Virus record (IMG/VR): IMGVR_UViG_3300006310_000998
Coordinates: 1-36,645 of that record
Source: a virus
Strand: one strand, 5' to 3'
DNA length: 36,645 nt
Shown here: one piece after another, positions 1-8,800 of the stretch
How positions within the stretch are numbered: position 1 is the first letter of the stretch
Layout: every line of letters begins with the position of its first letter
Program-made: the position numbers and the translations under genes
Notes under the pieces: generated by a model
The model's input: the letters and a program-made list of their open reading frames with translations, nothing else
The model's database searches: none
Told to the model about the DNA's origin: nothing

Positions 1-1
1 G

Positions 2-538
2 CCAGCTATTCCAGATGTTAACGGTTGGTGGTACAAACCTATGTTCTTTAATCCTCACTTAGGATTTAAAGGAACAATTCTTTATATTGATTTAGACGTA
101 ATTATCTTTAAAAACATGGATAAGTTGTTTACTTACAACCCAGGCCAGTTTTGTGTTATTCGAGACTTTAATAGATGTGTACAATCAAATTGGGATCGAA
201 TGAATTCAAGTGTTGTCCGATTTGATACAGGACAACATAGTCAAGTCTATGAACGTTTTATGGAAAATCCAAAATATCATGCGGCTAGATATCACGGAGA
301 CCAAGATTGGTTGTATGCAAATGTAAAAACGGATTTTTGTTTTTGGCCAGATGAATGGATACAAAGTTATAAATGGGAAATGCGTGGTAAACCTGAAATG
401 TCCAGAATAACAGGAAAACGGAATTTTGCTACTCCAGGTGTACCAACCATATTGCGTGAAACGTGTATGGCTGTATTCCATGGGGATCCAAATCCAAAAG
501 ATTCTATAGATCCATGGTGTTCTGATAATTGGTATTAA
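2..538 (+). CDS. Glycosyltransferase, 3' part (5' truncated by window edge)
   Basis: The reading frame is open from base 2 with no start in view, so the N-terminus lies outside the window; 178 residues are visible. A GWWYKP segment is followed by GTILYIDLDVII, a hydrophobic strand carrying a DxD motif. DxD motifs bind metal and nucleotide sugar in GT-A fold glycosyltransferases, and the GWW...K...F...G..LYLDLD arrangement resembles phage and marine bacterial GT8/GT32-like proteins. Later come HGDQDWL and a C-terminal VFHGDPNP, similar to the closing His/Asp motifs of that group. The likely role is sugar transfer to DNA, virion protein or host surface glycan; the acceptor cannot be read from sequence. 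The ATG at 41 is internal to the conserved region and is not the true start. Confidence 0.7.
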   Translation, partial: PAIPDVNGWWYKPMFFNPHLGFKGTILYIDLDVIIFKNMDKLFTYNPGQFCVIRDFNRCVQSNWDRMNSSVVRFDTGQHSQVYERFMENPKYHAARYHGDQDWLYANVKTDFCFWPDEWIQSYKWEMRGKPEMSRITGKRNFATPGVPTILRETCMAVFHGDPNPKDSIDPWCSDNWY

Positions 539-544
539 ATTTGA

Positions 545-573
545 TTGACAATTGATCCAAATAATGCTATAGT
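545..573 (+). promoter_or_regulatory. Sigma70-like promoter, TTGACA-17-TATAGT
   Basis: TTGACA lies at 545-550 and TATAGT at 568-573, separated by exactly 17 bases. Transcription would start near 580, on top of the ATG at 579, and no Shine-Dalgarno sequence fits between them. The message of the next gene would then be leaderless or nearly so. It is one of three TTGACA/17-bp promoters in the window. Confidence 0.65.
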
Positions 574-578
574 ATAGT

Positions 579-1244
579 ATGAAAAGGATGAAACTAAAAG
601 ATAATAAAAAATTTAAAATTTTTATTGGAGTAGTACTAGTCATATTACTCGTTGCCTTTGCCTTTGGCTTTGGAACGTTCAAACCAAATAATTACATTAT
701 TGACAAGATAACAGAACGTGTTGAAATTGAACAATCTAAAATAGCAGTTAAACTCGGATTACACGAACCCGAATTTGTTTATACTGATCAACAAAGTTTT
801 ATTTTAGCTGTACGAAAATGCGTTAATTATATCAACTTTACAACTCCCCACAGTTTACGAATTCCATCAATGATTATAGAAGCCCAAGCAGGGCTAGAAT
901 CAGGTTGGGGTACAAGCAGATTTGCAATTGAAGGAAATGCTTTATTTGGTGTTAGAACTTGGGATCCCAAACTTCCGCAAATAAAACCTAAAGACAATCC
1001 AAAAGCAGTATGGGGTGTTAAAGTATATAAAACAAAATGTCAATCAATCCAAGACTATGTTGACTTATTAAATAATCATCCTGCATACAAAGATTTTAGA
1101 GAATTACGAGAAGAAATGGTTATAGCAGGGCTATATAACTATGATAAACTAATTGATACATTAGATTTATTTTCAACAAACCCAGAATACACAACATTGT
1201 TAAAAGCAACTGTACAAAAATTAAAAGTGATAACAGCAAACTAA
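579..1244 (+). CDS. Membrane-anchored glucosaminidase (Bax/GH73-like), putative endolysin
   Basis: The 221-residue protein has a short basic N-terminus, one strongly hydrophobic segment (about residues 14-34) and then a Bax-like N-acetylglucosaminidase domain. Key motifs are IIEAQAGLESGWGTSRFA, containing the presumed catalytic Glu of the ExxxxS/GWG signature, GNALFGVR, and a C-terminal helical part with SIQDYVDLLNNHPAY. The family cleaves peptidoglycan glycan strands. The single membrane segment suggests anchoring in the inner membrane with the domain in the periplasm, a plausible lysis enzyme. The start at 579 is only six bases after a strong -10 box, and an alternative ATG at 588 has AAGG directly abutting it. 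Small lipoprotein-like and membrane genes follow, consistent with a lysis cluster, but no holin is proven. Confidence 0.75.
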   Translation: MKRMKLKDNKKFKIFIGVVLVILLVAFAFGFGTFKPNNYIIDKITERVEIEQSKIAVKLGLHEPEFVYTDQQSFILAVRKCVNYINFTTPHSLRIPSMIIEAQAGLESGWGTSRFAIEGNALFGVRTWDPKLPQIKPKDNPKAVWGVKVYKTKCQSIQDYVDLLNNHPAYKDFRELREEMVIAGLYNYDKLIDTLDLFSTNPEYTTLLKATVQKLKVITAN

Positions 1245-1247
1245 TAT

Positions 1248-1427
1248 ATGATAAAGAATATAATAATTCTTGTATTATTATTAATGGTACTATCAGAATG
1301 TGGCGGTAATGGAACACAAGCAAAACCTACATTGGGTGGCATTGGTAAAGTTCTTAACTGTATGTTTGAACCCGATGACGAATGGTGCATAGCCGAACGA
1401 GCAAGACAAAAAGAACACTTACAATGA
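1248..1427 (+). CDS. Small putative lipoprotein
   Basis: This 59-residue protein starts 4 bases after the glucosaminidase stop and overlaps the next gene by ATGA. A Lys-containing N-terminus precedes an Ile/Leu-rich hydrophobic run and LSEC at residues 15-18, a lipobox-like site with an atypical Glu at -1. The mature part would be 42 residues, with GG near the lipidated Cys and two further Cys residues (about 38 and 47). Small lipoproteins beside endolysins can be spanin components in other phages; nothing here proves that. The ribosome-binding site is weak, so translational coupling to the upstream gene is likely. Confidence 0.55.
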   Translation: MIKNIIILVLLLMVLSECGGNGTQAKPTLGGIGKVLNCMFEPDDEWCIAERARQKEHLQ

Positions 1428-1627
1428 AAATTGATCGATCATACGGCATAGGAAGATTCATGGCAAACGTCATGAGAATTGCTGGAACGTTATCCACAGA
1501 AAAGATTAAAAAGGTAGAACCAGTAGCAAAAACAGGGCTTAAACAGAGTAGATTAAAAGAAAAAACTCAGATACCGCCCTTTTGTGACCCTAAAAGCAAG
1601 GGCAAAAACGTCAATATTACGACATAA
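1424..1627 (+). CDS. Unknown small basic protein
   Basis: The start at 1424 overlaps the lipoprotein stop by ATGA, giving a 67-residue protein. The frame is open upstream to 1382, but the overlapping ATG is the better start because it matches the coupling seen in this cluster. The product is rich in Lys and Arg, has an N-terminal RSYGIGRFMANVMRIAG segment that could form a short amphipathic helix, and ends in a flexible basic tail with one Cys. I do not recognise a family. Position within the glucosaminidase cluster is the only functional hint. Confidence 0.5.
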   Translation: MKIDRSYGIGRFMANVMRIAGTLSTEKIKKVEPVAKTGLKQSRLKEKTQIPPFCDPKSKGKNVNITT

Positions 1628-1640
1628 GACTTAAAATCAA

Positions 1641-1649
1641 CTAAATATA
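1641..1649 (+). promoter_or_regulatory. T4-type late promoter core CTAAATATA
   Basis: CTAAATATA lies about 32 bases upstream of the ATG at 1681, which itself has a GAGGAG ribosome-binding site. It matches the CTAAATA core also seen at 36122 and the NATAAATA copies before structural genes. Confidence 0.5.
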
Positions 1650-1680
1650 CAACAGACTACAATTGAGGAGACTACAAGCT

Positions 1681-1989
1681 ATGTTCAAATGGCTGATTGA
1701 CATCTTTACAGGAAACATTCACAAAGATCCAGAATGTTGCGAACCTAAATTGGAAGACCACGTTACACAAACTCACTGGTCCAAAAAGACCTTCGCGGCT
1801 GGCTGTCCAGTGGAAGCTGTCCAGGAAGTTTTCGGAAAGAAAAAAGCTAAAAAGAAACTTTATACTAAAGCACAACTTTCTAAATTTACTAAAGTTAAGT
1901 TAGAAGAGATAGGAAGAGAGCACGGTGTAGAGTTAGATCGTAGATTAGTTAAATCAAAATTAGTGAGTCAACTACACAAAGCATTGTAA
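1681..1989 (+). CDS. Small protein with C-terminal SAP/HeH-like domain
   Basis: ATG 1681 is chosen over a TTG at 1663 because GAGGAG (1665-1670) sits at suitable spacing; the product is 102 residues. The first half has a short hydrophobic start and several Cys residues (CC near residues 19-20, C42). After a Lys-rich linker, residues about 60-102 read LYTKAQLSKFTKVKLEEIG...LDRRLVKSKLVSQL. This is the helix-extended-loop-helix pattern of SAP/HeH/Rho-N-like motifs that bind nucleic acid in T4-like and other phage proteins. Its target is unknown. A late promoter core lies just upstream and a small membrane protein gene follows at 2002. Confidence 0.55.
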   Translation: MFKWLIDIFTGNIHKDPECCEPKLEDHVTQTHWSKKTFAAGCPVEAVQEVFGKKKAKKKLYTKAQLSKFTKVKLEEIGREHGVELDRRLVKSKLVSQLHKAL

Positions 1990-2001
1990 GGAGTAATTAT
2001 T

Positions 2002-2166
2002 ATGTTTGAATGGATTAAAGGACGTATTGAAGAACGCACATCATGGAACGGATTTATAATCGGTGGTGCGGCGATAATCGTTATCCTAGGCTTGATGCCC
2101 TTAACTAAAGTACTTATTTGGGGAGCTCTTGCTTGGGGAGTTTATAATATTTGGAAATCTGAGTAA
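2002..2166 (+). CDS. Small two-helix membrane protein, unknown
   Basis: A TAAGGAG ribosome-binding site (1987-1993) overlaps the end of the previous gene and precedes this ATG. The 54-residue product has a short charged N-terminus (KGRIEERT), then hydrophobic segments at about residues 17-32 and 36-50 separated by a PLTK turn, ending in KSE. This is a small hairpin membrane protein. Proteins of this size and shape are common in marine T4-like phages, usually without a known role; the nearby glucosaminidase makes a holin-like role conceivable but unproven. Confidence 0.6.
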   Translation: MFEWIKGRIEERTSWNGFIIGGAAIIVILGLMPLTKVLIWGALAWGVYNIWKSE

Positions 2167-2195
2167 TAAGAATTACTTATAAAGATAGTGTGTAT

Positions 2196-2219
2196 CGGCA
2201 TCATATTTTTGTGATGTCG
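2196..2219. terminator. Hairpin between convergent genes
   Basis: CGGCATCA (2196-2203) pairs with TGATGTCG (2212-2219) through one G-T wobble around a T-rich loop. It lies at the junction of the plus-strand gene ending at 2166 and the minus-strand gene ending at 2201. No downstream T tract is visible on either strand, so termination is uncertain. Confidence 0.35.
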
Positions 2220-2488
2220 GTCATACTGTCCACCCGCAAGTTTAATCTTTTTCGTTGTTCAACACCCCGTTTTTGAGCAAATTTTTTCGGATCACAGCTA
2301 GGGCATACGTGCGAATAATCGTCGCATAGTCTTTTAGGGTCTATACGCCCCTTATCACGTATAAATTCTTTACTACAACTATCACATTTAAAATAAACTA
2401 ACGTTTTATTACGTTTATAAGGGTGGTGTACGCCTTTTACGCCCTTACGCATAAAGTATTGTACAGTCTGTTCTGTTCTTATAAACAT
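2201..2488 (-). CDS. Zinc-ribbon protein of unknown function
   Basis: This 95-residue protein is transcribed against its neighbours. Two CxxC pairs, C35-C38 (FKCDSCSKEF) and C62-C65 (HVCPSCDPKKF), form a probable four-Cys zinc ribbon. The rest is rich in Lys and Arg, including an AQKRGVEQRKR stretch, which suits nucleic-acid binding. Similar treble-clef or HNH-like small proteins occur in marine phages, but no His/Asn catalytic motif is clear, so nuclease activity is not claimed. A perfect TATAAATA on the minus strand sits just upstream of the start. Minus-strand genes are rare here; phoH is the only other. Confidence 0.6.
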   Translation of the reverse strand: MFIRTEQTVQYFMRKGVKGVHHPYKRNKTLVYFKCDSCSKEFIRDKGRIDPKRLCDDYSHVCPSCDPKKFAQKRGVEQRKRLNLRVDSMTDITKI

Positions 2489-2493
2489 ATAGC

Positions 2494-2501
2494 TATTTAT
2501 A
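2494..2501 (-). promoter_or_regulatory. Late promoter core TATAAATA (minus strand)
   Basis: The plus strand reads TATTTATA, so the minus strand carries the exact T4 late consensus TATAAATA. Only five bases separate it from the ATG at 2488, which implies a leaderless message or a downstream start. Confidence 0.45.
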
Positions 2502-2526
2502 ATTACATTAGGATTTTAGACATATT

Positions 2527-2534
2527 GATAAATA
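2527..2534 (+). promoter_or_regulatory. Late promoter core GATAAATA
   Basis: GATAAATAC lies 19 bases before the hesB-like ATG at 2554, with AAAGGA at 2542-2547 as ribosome-binding site. It is the first of several near-identical motifs and probably drives hesB plus the giant fibre gene. Confidence 0.65.
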
Positions 2535-2553
2535 CAAGTACAAAGGAACTAAG

Positions 2554-2877
2554 ATGGCAATAGTAACATTGACAGATTCAGCAAAAGACCAGATGAATTA
2601 TATGCTGGCCGCTAAAAATAAACCGGTCGTACGCCTATCTATGAAGGGTGGCGGATGTGCAGGAATGCAATATGACTGGACTATGTCAGACGCTGTAGAA
2701 GATAAAGACGAAGTAATTGATTTAGACAAAGGTAAATTTGCAATTGACTCATTAAGTCAAATGTACTTGATAGGATCAACGATTAATTATAAAGAAGAAC
2801 TATTTGGATCATTTTTTGATATTACTAATCCAGCAACTACTTCTAGTTGCGGATGTGGTGAATCAGTAGGATTTTAA
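2554..2877 (+). CDS. HesB/IscA/ErpA-type Fe-S cluster carrier
   Basis: The 107-residue protein matches the A-type carrier family in length and motifs. A conserved Cys (C35 in GGGCAGMQY) and the C-terminal pair C99-G-C101 (SSCGCGESVGF) form the three-Cys cluster-binding site. TLTDSAKDQM at the N-terminus and the FFDITNP segment also fit the family. A-type carriers accept and deliver Fe-S clusters to apoproteins, and copies are known in marine T4-like phages. The gene lies behind a late promoter motif and ends three bases before the giant fibre gene, so both are probably on one late message. Candidate clients within the window include the ferredoxin at 33133; a structural client is speculative. 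Confidence 0.9.
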   Translation: MAIVTLTDSAKDQMNYMLAAKNKPVVRLSMKGGGCAGMQYDWTMSDAVEDKDEVIDLDKGKFAIDSLSQMYLIGSTINYKEELFGSFFDITNPATTSSCGCGESVGF

Positions 2878-2880
2878 ACA

Positions 2881-5800
2881 ATGGCTAAACAAAGTGTTAA
2901 CATTGGTGTAGAAGGTAACGACGGTACTGGTGATAGTATACGAGAATCGTTTCGTAAAGCAAATGAAAACTTTACAGAACTATATGCTGTCTTTGGACAA
3001 GGCGGACAGATATCTTTTAGATCATTAAGTGATGTTCCTGATCAACTAGGCGCATACAAAGTTCCACAATCAAACGCTGTCGGCGACGAAATACTAATGA
3101 AAAGTATTGTCGGCGGACAGGGTATTACCGTTGATTCATTACAAGCAGACGAAATTAAAATTAGTAATACTGGCACAATTATTAGTACAGATTCTACTCC
3201 AAGTCTTGGTGGTCCATTAAATGCGGCTAACCAAGGTATTGCTAACCCAGATATTTCCACAGCGGCTGTCCTTGCTCTAAACGTAGCACACGGTACATCA
3301 TTTACTTTAGATGATTTAGTTATTACACGAGGGTATAGTGATGCTCGTTATTTAAGATCAGCAGGTGGCCCAGGTGCGTCTGGACAAGTTAGACTAAGAA
3401 CTGAACCAGCTAGTGCTAATTCATATACATTTACTATTGAAGCATTTTCAGGTGGTAATGTTGTTGCTACTGGGCACGGCTTCGAAGTCAATTCAAATGG
3501 TATTGCATACAAATATAATTCAACAGGAACTGATGCTACAGGATTATCTTCAGGAACAACATATTACTTAAGATTTGTTACAGTAGACCAAGTAAGTCTT
3601 CACCCATCAGAAGAAGAAGCACAAAATAATGATGATAGTACAAGAGTAAGAATTAGTGTACCAGCAGGTAGTGGATCCGGCCTACAAACAATGTTTGATG
3701 CCGCATACGATAATGTATTAGCTGGTAACTGGATTTCAACTGAAGCACTTCCAAGAGAATCTGTTGTAAGACGCGATGGTGACACAATGACCGGAGCATT
3801 ATACTTACATGATCATCCAGGTGCTCATGCAGGTGCTACTCCACAATCGCCATATGCATATAGCCTTATAACACAAAATAAAGAATATGTAGCTGACGAA
3901 GTTATGGCTTGGTTTGATGCAAACTATCCAGGAGTTCATGATTCAACTTATAGCGTATCAGGAGCAACATATACACCTACAACAGGAGTATTGGTATTAA
4001 CTATTGGAACACACGGTTTCGAGATTGGTAACTATATTAATATTGCTACTGCTAGTTTAACATTCACTTGTGCCTTAGATAGTAATGCTACCCAGCATAG
4101 CTATCCAAGAGCAACTGGATCAACTGCACCAGGTGGGTACGACCCTGCCTTCAGTACACCAGTTGGAATTACGGCAATAGATGCAACAACGATTACTGTA
4201 AATATTGGTATATCAAGTGATACATCAGTACACTCATTTGTAAGTGCTACTGCTGATTGTATATCAACTGGTGAACATCATGTAAAATGTGAAAGAGATG
4301 TAAAATTTAATATTGATGCAATTGCACACGATATAAAATTCGGTGGTAATTCAGAATCAATTAGAGTAGCTAAACTTTATTGGGATGGCGCTAGTTCACG
4401 ACTAGGTCCAGGCGAAACAGTTTATGCTGTAGCAATTAATAATAAAGTACGAGATATTCTTAAAGACTTTATTTTAACAAATACTACATACACAGGCGTA
4501 CAATCAGTTACTTCACAAACAACAATTGCAAATAATGGTGAAACAGGATCAGGTGATAGAATAACAGAACTAGTTGCTATTATAAATTCAATCGTTGGCG
4601 TTGTAACTTATAGTGTATCAGGCGCAACATATACACCTGACGATGGAGAAATGCAGTTAACAATAGGATCACATGATTTAGAAATCGGTCACTATGTTAA
4701 TATTGCTCCATATAGTTTAACTTTTAATTGTACCTTTGATGGTGGCGCTACACCTTCCAGCTATCCAAGATCATCTGGATCAACTGCACCAGGTGGTGCT
4801 GACTATGCCTACAACACACCAGTTATAATTTCAGACGTAGGGTCAACAACAATTACTGTAAATGTCGGCCTTGGAAATATTGTAAATTATGATGTAACAA
4901 GTGCAATATACACACCGTCAACAGGATTAATGGTATTAACCATTGGGGTACACACTTTAGAAATTGGTGACCATGTTGATATTGCTACAGATAGTTTAAC
5001 TTTTACTTGTACCTTTGATAATAATGTTACGCAATCTACATATCCAAGAGCAAGTGGATCTGCGGGACCAGGTGGTGCTGACTTTGTTTATAATACACCA
5101 GTTGCAATTTCGGCAGTAGGGGCAACAACAATTACAATCGATGTTGGTGCTGGAAACATTACCTCTTATACTCCATCAGCGGCAACATACACACCAGCAA
5201 CAGGAGTAATGGAATTAACTATTGGAGCACATACTTTAGAAGTTGGTAATTTTGTTGATATTGCTACAGATAGTTTAACTTTTACTTGTGCCTTAGATAG
5301 TAATGCAACAAATCATACATATCCAAGAGCAACAGGATCGGCGGGGCCAGGTGGGTCTGACTTTGTATACGATACACCAGTAGAAATTACAAGTAAAACA
5401 GCAACAACAATTACAATGAATGTTGGTATATCAAGTGATACGTCAGCACATACATTTGTAAGTGCTCTTTCTAATAGTGTAACAAATTCAAATACACATA
5501 CATTTATAAGTGCTACATCTAGTTGTGTAACAAATTCAAATGCACATACATTTGTAAGTGCTACTGCTGATTGTATATTAAAAGCAGGACAAACTGACGC
5601 TCCAAAAATTATACCTGCTACTAATCCAGATGTACTACAAGCAGTATCAAAATATTATGTTGATAATTCTTCATTCGCATCACAACAAAATTTATACGTT
5701 AGTACTGCTGGGGACGATAGTATGCGTGGTGTACCAGTTGGTAGTGAAGGTCGATCTCATAACTATGCATACAGAACTTTAAGTGCGGCGGCACTCAAAG

Positions 5801-8800
5801 CTGAAGAAATAATTGATACAGCACCAATTGGAATTGGTCCTTATATACAAGACGTTACTTACTTTTCTGGAAATAATAAATCAATAGTAGCAACATCTGG
5901 TGTAAAAAATAGTAGTGGTTACGAAGAAGTAAAATTATTAACAGATGCAAATAGAGACTTTATTCTTGCAGAAACTGTAGCTTATATTAATCAAACATTT
6001 CCAGAACACGTATACTTAAGAGACTTATGTGAACGAGACATGGGTTATACCCTAGACGGTATTGTATTAGATATGTTAGATGGTCTAACAGCCAACTACC
6101 ACGCTATAAACACTGGTTATAGATTTTATAGTAGTGTAAGCGGACAAAAAGCAAGACAAACACAAGGTGTACAAACTCTTGCGGCAAACAATTTTGCTAA
6201 AAATTTACATAACAAAGTTATTACAAATACAGTTGAAACAACATTATATCAAACTACATACACACAAGTTATTGATACTAACCAAGTTGTTGATGCTCCA
6301 GGACAAGTATCTGTAGGTGCAAAATGGGATATCATTATAGCACTTATTACAGGTCCTAATTATAAAGACGCACCACAACTTGTTGAAGGTAGCACTTGGG
6401 AAATTACTATTACAAATGGTGGACAAGGAAATACTGATCAAGCTAATCCACTAAACAACGATCTTATTCCAGGTAAAATTATGAGAGGTAAAACCTCTGG
6501 AACACTTGGACGAATTGTAAAATACACACAAGGTGCTACTGTTGATACAGTTGAATTAGAATTATTAGAACCAAGAGGCTTTGACATAGCTGAAGAATTA
6601 GAATTTGGTTATACAGTTAAAGATCCAGAAATTACAGTTCATATAGAAAGTGGATCATACTTAGAACATTATCCAATTAGAGTTAGCGACAATGTTTCAC
6701 TTAAAGGTGACGAATTTAGACGTGTAATTATCTATCCGAAACCAGGCATATCTGAAAGCCCATGGAAAGATTTATATTTCTTTAGAGATCCGGTTTTTGA
6801 TGATATTGCAATACTACCTGAACTGAATCCTAATGCAACAAACTTAATAGCATTAAACAAAGAATATATTAAAGACGAAGTTATTGCATGGTTTAATGTT
6901 CAATTCCCAGATTTCCACACATCAAGTGAGAATCAAACGTGTGAACGAGACATGGGTTATGTTCTTGACGGAATAATATTTGATTTAAAATGGGGTGGTA
7001 ATTCAAAAACCCACTTTAATGCTGACAAATACTTTGATGAAAATACTACAATAGTTCCAGGGGCCCAAGTTGAAACTGCGGCCGCATACGGTAAGATGAA
7101 AGAAATCTTAGGCGCTATTTTAACGAATACTGTATGGACATCAGCACAAACAGTTACAACACAAGTTTTAGATTCTACAGTTGGTGAAGCTGTAGCCCAA
7201 ACTAAAGTTCCTACTTTAGTAGACTTCTTACAAGATGTAATTGAAAATGGTCTTACTGGAATGCCAGACTTTGATGATCCAAGTTATGGATATCATTACT
7301 TAACCGACCCAACAGATATCGAAAGTACAGCAAAAAATAACGAAGACATGGATGTCTTCTTAATGAATGATGCAACAATTTTAAGAAATCTAACTTGTGA
7401 AGGACACGGCGGATTTATGGCTGTTCTTGATCCAGATGGTGCGTGTTTAACTAAATCACCATACGGACAAACAAACTCAAGTTTTGCAAGAAGCCTAAAT
7501 AAAAAAGCATTTAGAGGCGGACTATATATTGACGGTTTTGCTGGAAATCTTACTACAGTAGTTAACAGCAAAGACGACAACTTTACACTAAACGTACAAA
7601 GTTTAGTTGGCCAAGGTTTACGAATAAAGAAACCACAGGTACCTTGTCCATTCTACATTGACGGACATAGATATCAAGTTGATGCTGTTACAAATTATGA
7701 TAAAGAGGCAGGTACTGCAAAAATTCTTTTAAATCCAACGTCGGGTGTTAGTAACGGCGGATTTACACAACCTATGCCATGCGATATTACTTTACAAACT
7801 TCTGGTATGAGAAGTATGTTGGCAAACGACTTTGTTCAACTTAACGATTTAGGTTATGGTACTATTTGTAACAATGGTGCAATGGCTGAACTTGTTTCAC
7901 AATTTACATATTATACTGAAGTAGCTTATTTTTCCAATAACGGTAGTGATATTCGATCATTAAACGGATCTAACTCTTACGGTACATACGGAATGGTAGC
8001 GGCAGGATCAGATCCAAACGAAGCACCAGACTTAATTACTACAGCTGAGAACATGATTCAAACTGCTAGGGTTTATGATGACGGTGCAACATATGATCAC
8101 CTAGTTGATAGTTTAAAGATTTTTGTTCGTGATGTTGAATATATTCCACAAGCAAAAAGTGAAATTGAAATTGATCACGGTGGGGTAATTGGTAGAGCAC
8201 GATATGAAGTTTCAACTGTACAATCAACACCAATTGTTGGTGTACAAACTGAAGTTACCGCAGTTGCAAATGGTAGAGCAATAGATGACTTAATCCAGAT
8301 AAGAGATATTTTAACAGATTGTTCTTTCGGAAATAAAACATATCCACACGTTACACCATCAACAACTGTTACAGTTTTAGCATCAGGACTAACAGCAGAT
8401 GAATTTGAAATCGACTTAGGTATAAGTGCAGTTGTCCATACTTACGTTAGTGGCGGTGTTGTTAGTGGCCCAAGTAGAGTAAACATTACAAATTTTGTTT
8501 ATGATGAAGCTACAGGTATTGCTACAGTTACTTGTGATGCACCTCACGGACTTGTAGCGGCTAATACTTGTGACTTGTTTAGTATTAAAATGTCTTGTAG
8601 TGAAGGCGTTAAGATTTATCCACAACCAACAGACGCAGGAATATTTGCTGTAAACACAAAACCCGATGCTGATAGATTAGGTTTCTTTTTACCACCTAGT
8701 GCCGTTGAACAGACTTATGTTAGTGGTGGTACAATAGATTTAGCCACTGCAACACCCGTAGGTGGCGGTTTTAGTATTACAGGGTTTGTTTACGACAATA

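Noticed and set aside
206-682. 158-codon minus-strand frame spanning the glycosyltransferase end and glucosaminidase start
   Set aside because: It is antisense to two supported genes and to the promoter at 545-573, with no motif of its own.
3943-5576. Repeats considered as a CRISPR array or mobile element
   Set aside because: The repeats keep the reading frame, diverge as protein domains and lack spacers, terminal inverted repeats or target duplications. They are fibre domains.
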